Counted from the first letter of the stretch, positions 1 through 9,133 are shown. The stretch: 11,258 bases of DNA from an uncultured Ruminococcus sp. (GCA_900538575.1 UPZA01000030.1:1-11258), one strand, 5' to 3'. The notes: a model not told the origin generated them from the sequence alone. Numbers and translations are program-made.

Positions 1-44
1 ATTTATATATATTCCTTTTTCTTATTAGCTTTCCCGTTTCATGG

Positions 45-69
45 TGACAAGGGGGGTGTGTCAAAAAAA
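45..69. other. Short inverted repeat with G-run loop and A-run, at the edge of the giant gene
   Basis: On the + strand TGACA (45-49) and TGTCA (59-63) flank nine bases rich in G, followed by a run of A. On the minus strand the T-run precedes the stem, so this is not an intrinsic terminator for the giant gene, which ends at 144. It resembles the ends of some insertion sequences (GGGGTGTGTCAAAA type), but no transposase is visible. The rest of bases 1-143 holds a weak AAAGT/ACTTT stem at 119-132 and no gene. Confidence 0.2.
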
Positions 70-143
70 TAAAGGAAAATGCCATGTTAGGTATTTATAT
101 TTTCAATTTACAGCTTTTAAAGTAATCACTTTCATTAGTTTAA

Positions 144-3100
144 CTAGTTATTGCGTTTTTTTCTTACCAAGTAAAAAATAAAAACAGATGCTCCAATTAT
201 TACACATGATGACAAGCCAATAATCCACAGCCAAAAGTATCCAACATAAACATTGCTTATTTCCTGAATATTATTTATATTTCCTGCGACGTCCTCCAGC
301 TTAATTCCTACATTGTGCCAACCCTTTTCAAGTGTAAACGTAAGACTTTTATCTTGACTTGAATAATTAAAGTCAATTTCCATGCCATTATCATATACCT
401 TGCATTTTGTTTCGTCAAGCAGTTCATTTATATTCAATACGGAAATTGTACGCTGATCTTCACCAAAATACCAATGCCATGATTCAAATTCATCCGGTAA
501 TTCACAGGAAGGCGCGATATTATCAATATGCATTTTGCCTAAATCTATTCTTCGGCCTTCATTTTTTACTGATAAATACAGTTCTATATCTGTGTCGTTC
601 TGAAAATTATCTTTGAAATAATCTGATTTTAACGTATACCTGTTTACGCTTATACCATATAACTGATCTTCCGTTTCAGCCTGCAGATTGGTATTTTTTT
701 CTTCGCCATTATAATCTCTCAAAACAATATCCGTATTTGAATTGCTTTTAGCAATAACAATAATTTCTATATCGCTGAAATTATCAGGTTTCATACTAAT
801 AGGATCACCGTTTTCATATTGGAATGAATACCATCCTGTTTTTGCAGTTAAATTACTGTTTGGAATGTAAGCCAGAACATCATTATTTACAATTCTCATA
901 TATGTATTTGAATTTAATACGCTTTCGTTTCCTGCCTTATCTACAGCCGTTAATTCTACCGAATAAACTCCGTCCTTATTAAAATCAGGTAGTGTGAATA
1001 AGCTTTTGCCGATAGTTCCTGACTTATTCTTATCTTCATCCATATAAACGTTAACTGGCCTTACATCTGCTAATTCTTTTCCGTTTATATATTCCGGAGT
1101 ATATTCCGTAATAATATATTTTATATGATCGAAATTCAAATCTGTAAACTCAACTGTCGGAGTCGATTCATCCTTTCTTTCGTAGGTATATACATCCAAA
1201 AATTCGATATCATTATCTTTTGTAACACTGTTTCCGTTTTTAAAAGCGACAACTGGTATGGTCGTGTCAATTTCAAATATCTCCGATATTCTGAATTCTG
1301 AACGATTTCCTGAAGGGTCTGAAGGGAATATTTCAATCATATATACTGCATCGACATCAAACGTAATTGATAAAGTATGTTTATCATCTTCGCTGATCCA
1401 ATCCGCCATACTAACCATCGAATAAGTAACATCTTCAAAACCGTTTTCATTGTGTATGCTGCCGGCCTCTTTTCTTGTAATTTTAAGCCCCATTAAATTA
1501 GGATCAAAATTATGTTCTATAATCTTTATTACAGCGGTTCTTTTCGTATTCAAATAATTTCCGGTATCTTCATTTATAAACTCGCTGAAATTTTCTTCAA
1601 TAGCCGGGGGCGTTTCATCAACAAAAAATCTCCTGATTTTCTCATAATCCATATTTATTTCTGCCGAATTACCGCCCAAATCAGTTCCTCTGATATCAAA
1701 CGTATAGTCGCCCTCTGAAAACGCTATAACCGCCTTATGCTCTGTCAAAGACAAACTTTCAAAATAAAGATTGGGTATTCTGCCGTTATATGTATTTTCT
1801 ATAACTGTCTTTATTAGATTTTCGTCAAAATTTCTTTCTATAACAGTTATAGTGATAAAAGCCTTTTTTTCAGAATTATAATAATTTGTATTATTAATTC
1901 CGCTGCTGATTTCGGCATTTATAATAGGAGCCGTTTTATCTATAGTAAACATATCACATTGAACGCCCGCATTTACATTACCCGAATTATCAATTGAATC
2001 AAATGACAGTATTATATCATTATCATCACTGCTGAATGTGAATGTCTTAGTAACCTCGGTAACAAGATTTTCATCTACCTTTGAAACTATCCAGCCTTCT
2101 CCTATATCATCGCCAACAGAATATCTATTATCGCCTATAATAACTGATACTCTGTCAAAACTATTTTTTTCAGAACTTTGCGAGTATCCGATTTCCTTTA
2201 TACCTGACTTTTCGTCTGATACGGTAACTGTAAAAGTAACATCAGACGTATAGAGCATATGACTCATCGCATCTCGACGGCTGGTTTTGTCCATACCTAC
2301 TATATTTATTTCCGGCGGGACGTTATCTGAAACAAAAGCCTTAGGCGTTTCCTCGTCAGAATAATTTCCGACTTTATCATAAGCCCTGACGAATATCTGC
2401 CCTTTAAATCCAGCCGGAATTTCCAAAGCTGCCACGCCGTCCGAAATTATCTTATATCCGATATCTTCATTTTTTATTTTTCCATTCTCATACGATACTA
2501 AGCGATATTCAATTTTATTAAGTCCGGAAGAAGGCAAAACATCTGAAATATATATATTTGCTATAAAATCTTTTTTAAAATAAAAACCATATTCCAGATA
2601 TTCTATATATTCGTTGGTTTGACTAATGCTGTCCGACGCATGAGGAACAAATTCAAACTTCTCGATAACAGGGTTGCTTTTATCGATATAATAGGTATGA
2701 GCCTGTGAATTTACGTTTCCTGCATTATCTGTAACTTCAATATATATAGTGTATTTACCATCTTCAGATTCTCCGGCTATAGAGGTTAAATAGTCTGTAT
2801 CAAAGGTATAAACATATTTAGAATTATCTCTATTTCCAGCCGACATAGTATCGGATATTTTAGGAATAATAAAATTGTTTTTATCTTCTGTTATATCAAT
2901 TCCGTTAACATTTATATTTACGTTGCGTATACCCGAATCCTCATCCTGGACATATGCAGCAATTGTTTTATTAGTATTGTACCATACCTGACCGTCTGTT
3001 CTTTTAATACCGTCGCCTTTAGGTTTACTTATATTTACATAAGGTTTGTTTGTTTCTATCATTGCGAAAACGTTATTTGAAACGCCTTTTCCCTGTTCTG

Positions 3101-6100
3101 TATTTTCAAGGTTAGGACAATTAGGACTTGTTTTTCCATATCTATCATAAGCGGTAACTATAATATCGCTCTGAAAAACTTCTGTTCCAGCCGGAATTTC
3201 AATAGAATAAATACCGTTGCCCTCGTTGTGCATAATTATCGGCTTATTCAAACCGTCGTACTCAACAGTTACAAAATCTATTCCGCTGTCAAACTCCGGA
3301 TCGGAAACATAAGCCTTAAAAATTAGAGTATCGTTTGAAAATACGCCAAAAGGAAGAACGTTTAATACTTTTTCAATTACATTGTTTTTTTTCTCAACTG
3401 TAAATCTGTCAATCGATGGTTGGTAACAGTCGATGTAAACGGTAAGAGGCTTTAAATTAAACGTATTTTGAGCAACGTCAATTAATGAACCCGATATCTG
3501 ATATTTATGTTCGTCGTTATAAATCAGATCATTTGTGTTTACTTTAACATAATAACCGTTTTTGTCTTTTATAATCTGATCGCCTTTAAAGATGAATTCC
3601 TTATTATTTATGTAAATTATAACTTCATCAAGACCGGAAAGATCTTGATCAGCGTTTACACGAACTGTAATTATATCATTTTTATCAAACCAAAGCTCTC
3701 CATTAATTTCTTTACCATCAGGACCTTCAATTGAAATATTTCCATTAGGTTTTTCTTTATCAACGTATATAAATTGTTCATAAATTTTTTCATTACCCGC
3801 ATTATCCGTAACTTCAATTATATAGTGATGTTCTCCATTATCCAGCTCTGACGATTTTACTGAAAAATTGTATTCGGTTTTTATTTCTTCTAAATTATCA
3901 AATATATTATCAACTAGATTCTTACCAGACTCCGAAATTACAACCTTGCAAATTCCGCTGTAAAAATCATTTACAGAAATAATAAAATTACCGTTGTATT
4001 TTTCGCATGATATTTCGCTGTCATTTTCATTATACCAAATGTTCCCATCGGAATTTAATTGCAAATCGTTAGAATCTGAAACCTTCACTTCATTATTCAA
4101 TGTGTTCTTAACGATAAAGTCTACATTAGGCGCGTCGTTTTCAATGATAAGCAGATTGGAATCTAACCCCATTTTATCGTTTACATTTATACAAGATTCC
4201 ATACCGTTTTTGTCTGTAAGCTTTATAACCATATTTTCTATCTTTGTATTCAAAGGAAGTTCAAATATGTATTGACCATTCATTTCATACTGCTCATAAT
4301 TTTTACAGCTATAACCGTCGTATAACTTAACAGATTCAATTCCGGATTTATACTTTGTTTCAGATACGTCCTCAGCGTCAACAACAAGTTCAATTTCTTC
4401 TTTAGCAAAATTTCCGTTTTCGGTTATATTCATAAATTCAGATAAATCCGTATCGTCCTGACTTCCTACGCTTTTACGGAAATAAATGTCGTTTATAATG
4501 GGAGGCTCTGTATCGCGTCCATTCTCACTGTTTTTTATAGTAACGATTGATATATTTCCGGCGTTATCGGTAATTTTTAAATACAGGCTATATAAATCAA
4601 CATAGTCATCATTAAAATTGCCATAAGCTGTGTTTATATTAAAATTAACATTTCTTACTGGATTTTCGTTGCCTTTGATGTCAAATTCGTAAATAGTATA
4701 TCCATCTTCCTTGTCATCGTTCCATTGATACTCAATTTTATTTATACCGGAATCGGCGTCATATATTTCTCCTTTAACTTCTACATAACGTTCGTTATTG
4801 TTATAGTAAATACTCATGTTTTCATCAACTGACGGTTTTATCTTATCAAAAATAATACGATTTTGATTATATTGAGCAGTATTACTGTACTCATCTGTCA
4901 GTATAAGCTGTTTCTCATTTTCCAAACCGGATTCATTAAGTGAATGTGCGGTTAAATAGCAATCATCGGCTTCTTTATCGGTCAAATTTATTATGAATTC
5001 AGCAGAATAATACCATATTCCGTCTTCGCCAAGCGTGCCTTCCGCTTCTTTTTCTTCTTCAAATCCATTATTATTCAGAGATATAGATGTTCTCTGATCA
5101 ATTTCCGTACCCTTTGCCGTAATTTCTACAGCCACACTGCCGCTGCTTACCCATCCAAATGAAAACGGATTTAAATTGTCCTCTGAACTTAACGGCTTTA
5201 TTTGCGATCTTATAATTTCAGGTATATCGCAGCTACAATAATACTCGTATTTCATTTCTTTGCTTACAGCATTTATAGCCGGAGAAGATGCGTCAATATT
5301 TTTTAGGTAATATGTAATTTCATTAGGAACATTATTATGCGTTGCATATAAGTCCACGTTAATAGAATCACTGAAACTGATACCGTCGCTGCTTATTAAA
5401 AAACCTTCCGGTGAATGAAGAACCGCTTTATTAGTATAGTATATATTGCTTTCATTATCAGGAATAGCCGTAATTTCAGGATCATATTCCTTGATTTCGA
5501 ATTTGATATTGTCTGCAATTGAAGCTATATAATTCTTATTATCCGAATCACAAGTATAGTTATATTTTCCGATTCCGGCTAAACCGTTCTGTAAATCAAC
5601 TTTTACAGTAAATTTTACAGAATCCTCTGCAATTATGTTTGTTTGATCAATACTATATTCGATCTCGGGTATATTTTGCCCGTTGAATATAGAATTCGCT
5701 TCAGGCGTAACTGTTATTATTTTAGGCGTTATATATGCATATTTTTCAATGCTGTTTATATTATTTATAATTTTATATTTACTTTTATCCGCGCCTTCCA
5801 ACCGAATATTATTAATAGTTACTTTAATAGGACCTTCAGAAGCGTTCTTGTTAGCAAATTCAGCTGAAGCGGCAAAGTAAACCTTGTCTTCCGGATTCTT
5901 ATTATTAATTTCTACGTCAGAAAAATCGACTTCGGCTGTTACAGTACCGTCGTACTGCTTATTTATAACTTTTATTTTTTCTGTAAAATCGTCGTCTAGA
6001 GATACTTCGATTAAGTTAATTTCCTCGGCTATAGCGGTTAATATTGAAAGGGGAAAACTATTTACAGTAAATAAAATTATCATAAATACAGCCATAATTC

Positions 6101-6110
6101 TTTTTTTCAT
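144..6110 (-). CDS. Giant secreted, membrane-anchored multi-Ig-like surface protein (putative adhesin), 1988 aa
   Basis: An N-terminal Sec signal (MKKRIMAVF, a hydrophobic stretch, cleavage likely near AIA-EE) directs export. Residues about 45-130 contain KQYDGT and resemble YDG repeats; about 130-215 resemble an MBG module. From about residue 420 onward come roughly ten Ig-like beta-sandwich modules. Each ends near a D-x-x-G-N type motif: TDNAGN near 517, 770 and 1128, then YDKVGN, IDNSGN, TDLGGN, SDPSGN, VDKAGN and EDVAGN near 1245, 1375, 1477, 1600, 1723 and 1943. Residues about 1955-1978 form one membrane helix followed by VRKKRNN, with no LPXTG sorting signal. This suggests a stalk anchored in the membrane with its tail inside. 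I start it at ATG 6110, not the in-frame GTG at 6119, because GGAG lies 8 bases before that ATG and overlaps the GTG. The gene is visibly AT-richer than the mobilisation genes. Adhesion is inferred from architecture; no ligand is evident. Confidence 0.85.
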   Translation of the reverse strand: MKKRIMAVFMIILFTVNSFPLSILTAIAEEINLIEVSLDDDFTEKIKVINKQYDGTVTAEVDFSDVEINNKNPEDKVYFAASAEFANKNASEGPIKVTINNIRLEGADKSKYKIINNINSIEKYAYITPKIITVTPEANSIFNGQNIPEIEYSIDQTNIIAEDSVKFTVKVDLQNGLAGIGKYNYTCDSDNKNYIASIADNIKFEIKEYDPEITAIPDNESNIYYTNKAVLHSPEGFLISSDGISFSDSINVDLYATHNNVPNEITYYLKNIDASSPAINAVSKEMKYEYYCSCDIPEIIRSQIKPLSSEDNLNPFSFGWVSSGSVAVEITAKGTEIDQRTSISLNNNGFEEEKEAEGTLGEDGIWYYSAEFIINLTDKEADDCYLTAHSLNESGLENEKQLILTDEYSNTAQYNQNRIIFDKIKPSVDENMSIYYNNNERYVEVKGEIYDADSGINKIEYQWNDDKEDGYTIYEFDIKGNENPVRNVNFNINTAYGNFNDDYVDLYSLYLKITDNAGNISIVTIKNSENGRDTEPPIINDIYFRKSVGSQDDTDLSEFMNITENGNFAKEEIELVVDAEDVSETKYKSGIESVKLYDGYSCKNYEQYEMNGQYIFELPLNTKIENMVIKLTDKNGMESCINVNDKMGLDSNLLIIENDAPNVDFIVKNTLNNEVKVSDSNDLQLNSDGNIWYNENDSEISCEKYNGNFIISVNDFYSGICKVVISESGKNLVDNIFDNLEEIKTEYNFSVKSSELDNGEHHYIIEVTDNAGNEKIYEQFIYVDKEKPNGNISIEGPDGKEINGELWFDKNDIITVRVNADQDLSGLDEVIIYINNKEFIFKGDQIIKDKNGYYVKVNTNDLIYNDEHKYQISGSLIDVAQNTFNLKPLTVYIDCYQPSIDRFTVEKKNNVIEKVLNVLPFGVFSNDTLIFKAYVSDPEFDSGIDFVTVEYDGLNKPIIMHNEGNGIYSIEIPAGTEVFQSDIIVTAYDRYGKTSPNCPNLENTEQGKGVSNNVFAMIETNKPYVNISKPKGDGIKRTDGQVWYNTNKTIAAYVQDEDSGIRNVNINVNGIDITEDKNNFIIPKISDTMSAGNRDNSKYVYTFDTDYLTSIAGESEDGKYTIYIEVTDNAGNVNSQAHTYYIDKSNPVIEKFEFVPHASDSISQTNEYIEYLEYGFYFKKDFIANIYISDVLPSSGLNKIEYRLVSYENGKIKNEDIGYKIISDGVAALEIPAGFKGQIFVRAYDKVGNYSDEETPKAFVSDNVPPEINIVGMDKTSRRDAMSHMLYTSDVTFTVTVSDEKSGIKEIGYSQSSEKNSFDRVSVIIGDNRYSVGDDIGEGWIVSKVDENLVTEVTKTFTFSSDDNDIILSFDSIDNSGNVNAGVQCDMFTIDKTAPIINAEISSGINNTNYYNSEKKAFITITVIERNFDENLIKTVIENTYNGRIPNLYFESLSLTEHKAVIAFSEGDYTFDIRGTDLGGNSAEINMDYEKIRRFFVDETPPAIEENFSEFINEDTGNYLNTKRTAVIKIIEHNFDPNLMGLKITRKEAGSIHNENGFEDVTYSMVSMADWISEDDKHTLSITFDVDAVYMIEIFPSDPSGNRSEFRISEIFEIDTTIPVVAFKNGNSVTKDNDIEFLDVYTYERKDESTPTVEFTDLNFDHIKYIITEYTPEYINGKELADVRPVNVYMDEDKNKSGTIGKSLFTLPDFNKDGVYSVELTAVDKAGNESVLNSNTYMRIVNNDVLAYIPNSNLTAKTGWYSFQYENGDPISMKPDNFSDIEIIVIAKSNSNTDIVLRDYNGEEKNTNLQAETEDQLYGISVNRYTLKSDYFKDNFQNDTDIELYLSVKNEGRRIDLGKMHIDNIAPSCELPDEFESWHWYFGEDQRTISVLNINELLDETKCKVYDNGMEIDFNYSSQDKSLTFTLEKGWHNVGIKLEDVAGNINNIQEISNVYVGYFWLWIIGLSSCVIIGASVFIFYLVRKKRNN

Positions 6111-6118
6111 TTTAAACA

Positions 6119-6122
6119 CTCC
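6119..6122 (-). promoter_or_regulatory. Ribosome binding site deciding the start of the giant surface protein
   Basis: GGAG on the minus strand is followed by 8 bases (TGTTTAAA) and then ATG at 6110-6108. The alternative GTG at 6119 begins inside this motif and has no site of its own. Choosing 6110 also puts MKKR at the start of a normal signal peptide. Confidence 0.75.
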
Positions 6123-6143
6123 GTTCTGTTTATATTCAATATG

Positions 6144-6155
6144 TTTCAGCTGAAA
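6144..6155. promoter_or_regulatory. Perfect 12-bp palindrome in the leader of the giant gene, possible operator
   Basis: TTTCAGCTGAAA is its own reverse complement. It lies between the candidate -10 box (6182-6187) and the ribosome binding site (6119-6122), where a repressor could block transcription. On the minus strand a run of T precedes rather than follows it, so it is not an intrinsic terminator for this gene. The operator role is inference. Confidence 0.35.
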
Positions 6156-6181
6156 AAAAGCCGAATGTTTTTATGCAGTTA

Positions 6182-6187
6182 ATTATA
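6182..6187 (-). promoter_or_regulatory. Candidate -10 box for the giant gene
   Basis: A perfect TATAAT reads on the minus strand about 70 bases before the start codon, preceded by TGAT. No good -35 hexamer lies 16-18 bases upstream; the closest, TTGATT, is only 10 bases away. In AT-rich sequence a chance TATAAT is easy, so the call is weak. A separate promoter here would fit the giant gene being cargo transcribed apart from the mobilisation operon. Confidence 0.35.
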
Positions 6188-6248
6188 ATCACCATTAAAT
6201 CAATGATTATTATTTAAAACCTCCGTACAGATAGCTTTTAAATTATCT

Positions 6249-6479
6249 TCAATTTTCCTTTTCATCCATTACGCCGGACAGCGCCTTATAAAATTCTCCT
6301 TTTGATATGTTTCTTTTATATTTATAAAGGTACATAATAAGTCCAAAGATAAACGATGCCGCCGCTAATACTGCCGCTATAACTAATGGCCCCAATATCC
6401 AAGGAGAATTATATTTCAAGTCAAGTCTGTTTTCAATTTCAGTATATGCGCCCGTCAGAATAAGTACTGTAAAAAGCAC
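6249..6479 (-). CDS. Small two-helix membrane protein, possibly the C-terminal remnant of a larger one (76 aa)
   Basis: Not recognised as a named family. The first dozen residues (LFTVLILTGAY) are hydrophobic. A second strong membrane segment runs about residues 27-51 (WILGPLVIAAVLAA onward), followed by the positive stretch YKYKRN and an acidic tail, which suggests a cytoplasmic C-terminus. The only candidate start, GTG 6479, has no convincing Shine-Dalgarno sequence. The frame is open back to the relaxase stop (TAG 6492-6494) and reads LTIGV between them, so the first helix may be cut at its N-terminal end. It lies 12 bases after the relaxase and could be translated by coupling to it. It may be a genuine small protein, a fragment left by a rearrangement, or the tail of a former fusion. 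Confidence 0.5.
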   Translation of the reverse strand: MLFTVLILTGAYTEIENRLDLKYNSPWILGPLVIAAVLAAASFIFGLIMYLYKYKRNISKGEFYKALSGVMDEKEN

Positions 6480-6491
6480 GCCTATAGTCAG

Positions 6492-9107
6492 CTAAAGCCT
6501 TCCCAGCAGAAACGAAGCCCAGTTGTTTTCTTCGGCAGATAGTTCAAGTAGTTTTATTGCCTTTTGTGTGTCATGATATTTGTTATCTTCCAAAAGTATT
6601 TTAGCTAACGAATACGAAGCATACGCCTTAATTTCATCATAATTTACCGCCTTTTCAAGCCATTCAACAGCTTTGTCAATGTCATATTTTTCTTCTTCCT
6701 GATAAAGCTTTCCGAGATAATAGCAAGCGTATCCGCTGTCCTTATCTGCCATGAGCAGATATTTCTCAGCCCTGCTCAAATCCCTGTTCACAAATTCCCC
6801 CTTGAAATATATTCTGCCGAGTAAAAAGCAGGAGAGGGGATCGCTGAAATCCGCGCATTCGGTCAGCATTTCAATACCCTTGTCAATGTCCTGTTCAATA
6901 TGTTCTCCGCTGATATATTCAAGCGCAAGAAAACGCTTGGCATTCAGATTTCCGAGCCTTATCGCTTTTTCAAGACAATCCATAGCTTTTGGTATATCTT
7001 TATCTCCGAGCAGCAGAGCCTTGCCGTATTCATATAACCCGTTTTTGTTGTTCAGCTCTGCGGAACGTTTAAAATAACCTATAGCCTTATTCATGTCAGC
7101 CTCTGTGCCAAGACCGTTTTTGTACATCGCCCCTATTTTGTAAAAGAGGTTATCGTCCGCCTGACCGTCAGCTTCAAGCTTTAAAAATCCCGAAAGAGCC
7201 TGATTGTAATATTCCTGAGCAGTTTTTTCATCATGTTCAACATATTCGCCTTTGCTATACATCTGAGCCACAGCATATGAAGCATAAGGCTGTCCCTGTT
7301 TCGCCGATCTCATATACCAGCCGAAGGCTTCCTTAAGATTCTTTTCCGCGCCGTTGCCGTAGTAATAAAGGTTAGCAAGACTGTATTGCGAAAACTTGTT
7401 TCCTTCCTGAGCCGATTTTAAAAACCATTCAAACGCTTTTTCATAGTTCTGTTCCGTTCCCAGACCGTAGCAGTGCATTTTGCCTATTCTGTACCAAACG
7501 TAAGAGCGCATATCCGCAGACTTCATATTCTGACCTTCGTATCTCGGCTCATAGGGGAACACGGAATCAGCGTTCGGTTCTATTACCGTAAAAGCATGAA
7601 GCGCTTCCCTGTAAAATGAAAATGATTTTTCATCATTCTTTTCTCCGAGCTTATCTGTGGAATACAGCTTTCCTAAATCGTGAATGGCAAGCAGATTACC
7701 TTTTTCAGATTCAGAAATTAAAATCTGTTCAGCCTTTTTAAAATCTTCAGGCTTCGAGCTTTTGTCATAGATGATCCTGCAGGCTTCCTTGTATTCATTG
7801 CTCCATTTTAAATAGTATCTGCTTTTCGGAGTTTTGTAAGTATCAGATGTCACTGCATTTTTATCATTCCAAGTAAAATCTCCGTCAGCCATATTGTCAT
7901 TATCAAACATTGGAGGAATATCTGTTATATCATCGTTATCAGTTTTTTCTGTCAGTTCCGGTTCTTCAATCTCAATATCAATAACAGGACTATTCATATC
8001 CAGCACAGTCTGAACGATCATGTTTTTGACGGATTTAAATTCCTTATTATCAACTAATGTCGGAAACTGAAGCTTTGCAGAGGAATAAACGTCGTGCTTC
8101 TGCTGTTCCATTTCACGCCACAGCTTATACATTTTCTGAATAGAATCATTTTCCGCAAGCGCTTCAAAAATTGCGTTGACCGTCTGCTTGACCTCCGGCT
8201 TTAAATATCCGTATACTTTTTTGCCCGTTACAGATTTAAGCTGATCGTTAAGTTTACCAACAAGCTTTATCAGCTCCGTATCCTCAAAGGCGTTTCCTGC
8301 AATATCATTTACAAGCCTACGCATAAACTCTGACGACTCTTTTTTCAGAAGATTTCGCAGGTTGGTCTGGCGCTGATATAAATGGTGCAGCTCGTCCTGA
8401 TAGATATCGTTTGCAAAGCCGCTTCGTATTTTTTCTATTCCGCGGTTGGTGAGGAATCCCTCGCGCTCGTTGGCGGAGTACACGATTATATGCGCGTGAG
8501 GATTGGTTTTCTTATCATGAAACGCGGCGTACCATCTGAGATTTTTCATTTCGATTTTCTGACTCTTAGCAATATTAGCGATCTGCCGCTTGACTAAGTC
8601 CCGCCACGCTTTTAAATTGTCATAACCCATCGCCTGTGCGCTGTCCCTGCGCAGGGAAACGACATGAGTCCAGACGTTTCCTCCGTGAGCCGCTATTTCT
8701 TTTGCGGTCTTTTCAAGTTCGACAGGCTCGTCCGACTGCGAAAACAAACCGTGCTTACCGAATTTAACAGCGCCCGGACGGTTAGCAAGATAGCTTACAT
8801 AGTTTTTACGGCTTGTAAGGCGGTCCATGTTCCGGTCAAGTATTTCCGATATGAGAGCGGAAGCGTTTTTGATAGTGGGATTCTTTTGGTAGTCCTCGTA
8901 TTCAAATAACTCTTTGCCGTCGGGGAAATCCTTTAGCAGAGAAAAAATAAGCTCCTGCTGTTTTTTAGAGGCAGGAGCGTGTTCGTTTGTATTCGGTATC
9001 GGCGCTGAACCCTCTCGGGTCGCGATGTATTTTACATAGCGGTAAAGCTGTTTTCTGTTTCCGCTGCCGCTTTTTAAATAACGGCTTGTTACGATTATTT
9101 TCGCCAG
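6492..9107 (-). CDS. mobP3: MobP3/MobL-type relaxase with C-terminal Sel1-repeat tail (871 aa from a CTG start)
   Basis: A relaxase nicks oriT, stays bound to the 5' end and leads the strand into the transfer channel. The family start (AKIIVTSRYLKSGSG, then YVKYIATREG) is encoded upstream of the first ATG (8828), so I start at CTG 9107, with GGAG (9117-9120) 9 bases before it. An in-frame TAA at 9108-9110 excludes anything longer. Residues about 94-125 (TSRKNYVSYLANRPGA) are family-typical. FHDKKTNPHAH at about 196-206 supplies the three-histidine metal site (H197, H204, H206). Residues about 435-871 are Sel1-like helical pairs, recurring as YxxGxGxxx-KAxxWYxKSA. The protein ends in LLGRL in mid-repeat, suggesting C-terminal truncation. 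It follows the RHH-like gene by 26 bases in one operon. The family is known from many Firmicute conjugative elements. The catalytic tyrosine should lie in the N-terminal extension, but I cannot say which one it is. Confidence 0.85.
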   Translation of the reverse strand: MAKIIVTSRYLKSGSGNRKQLYRYVKYIATREGSAPIPNTNEHAPASKKQQELIFSLLKDFPDGKELFEYEDYQKNPTIKNASALISEILDRNMDRLTSRKNYVSYLANRPGAVKFGKHGLFSQSDEPVELEKTAKEIAAHGGNVWTHVVSLRRDSAQAMGYDNLKAWRDLVKRQIANIAKSQKIEMKNLRWYAAFHDKKTNPHAHIIVYSANEREGFLTNRGIEKIRSGFANDIYQDELHHLYQRQTNLRNLLKKESSEFMRRLVNDIAGNAFEDTELIKLVGKLNDQLKSVTGKKVYGYLKPEVKQTVNAIFEALAENDSIQKMYKLWREMEQQKHDVYSSAKLQFPTLVDNKEFKSVKNMIVQTVLDMNSPVIDIEIEEPELTEKTDNDDITDIPPMFDNDNMADGDFTWNDKNAVTSDTYKTPKSRYYLKWSNEYKEACRIIYDKSSKPEDFKKAEQILISESEKGNLLAIHDLGKLYSTDKLGEKNDEKSFSFYREALHAFTVIEPNADSVFPYEPRYEGQNMKSADMRSYVWYRIGKMHCYGLGTEQNYEKAFEWFLKSAQEGNKFSQYSLANLYYYGNGAEKNLKEAFGWYMRSAKQGQPYASYAVAQMYSKGEYVEHDEKTAQEYYNQALSGFLKLEADGQADDNLFYKIGAMYKNGLGTEADMNKAIGYFKRSAELNNKNGLYEYGKALLLGDKDIPKAMDCLEKAIRLGNLNAKRFLALEYISGEHIEQDIDKGIEMLTECADFSDPLSCFLLGRIYFKGEFVNRDLSRAEKYLLMADKDSGYACYYLGKLYQEEEKYDIDKAVEWLEKAVNYDEIKAYASYSLAKILLEDNKYHDTQKAIKLLELSAEENNWASFLLGRL

Positions 9108-9116
9108 TTATATCAT

Positions 9117-9120
9117 CTCC
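9117..9120 (-). promoter_or_regulatory. Ribosome binding site deciding the relaxase CTG start
   Basis: GGAG on the minus strand is followed by ATGATATAA and then CTG at 9107-9105. The ATG within this spacer (9116) reads ATG-ATA-TAA and terminates at once in the same frame as the relaxase. CTG is therefore the first usable codon that retains the conserved AKIIVTSRY start. Confidence 0.6.
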
Positions 9121-9133
9121 ATTCGTTAAAGTA

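Noticed and set aside
119..132. AAAGT/ACTTT stem after the giant gene as its terminator
   Set aside because: It has only five AT-rich pairs and no T-run follows on the minus strand.
3994..4275. Plus-strand open frames of 65-93 codons within the giant gene (for example here, 5643-5867 and 5683-5880)
   Set aside because: They lie wholly opposite a 1988-residue gene with clear protein features, have low-complexity compositions and no supporting ribosome binding sites. They are antisense shadows.
6492..6494. Amber readthrough joining the relaxase to the membrane protein
   Set aside because: The frame is shared, but nothing indicates programmed readthrough. A rearrangement junction or chance frame agreement is simpler.
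6751..7077. Plus-strand open frames opposite the relaxase and NlpC/P60 genes (6751-7077, 8664-8909, 8987-9310, 10185-10547)
   Set aside because: Their translations show no recognisable protein features, while the minus strand carries conserved domains.
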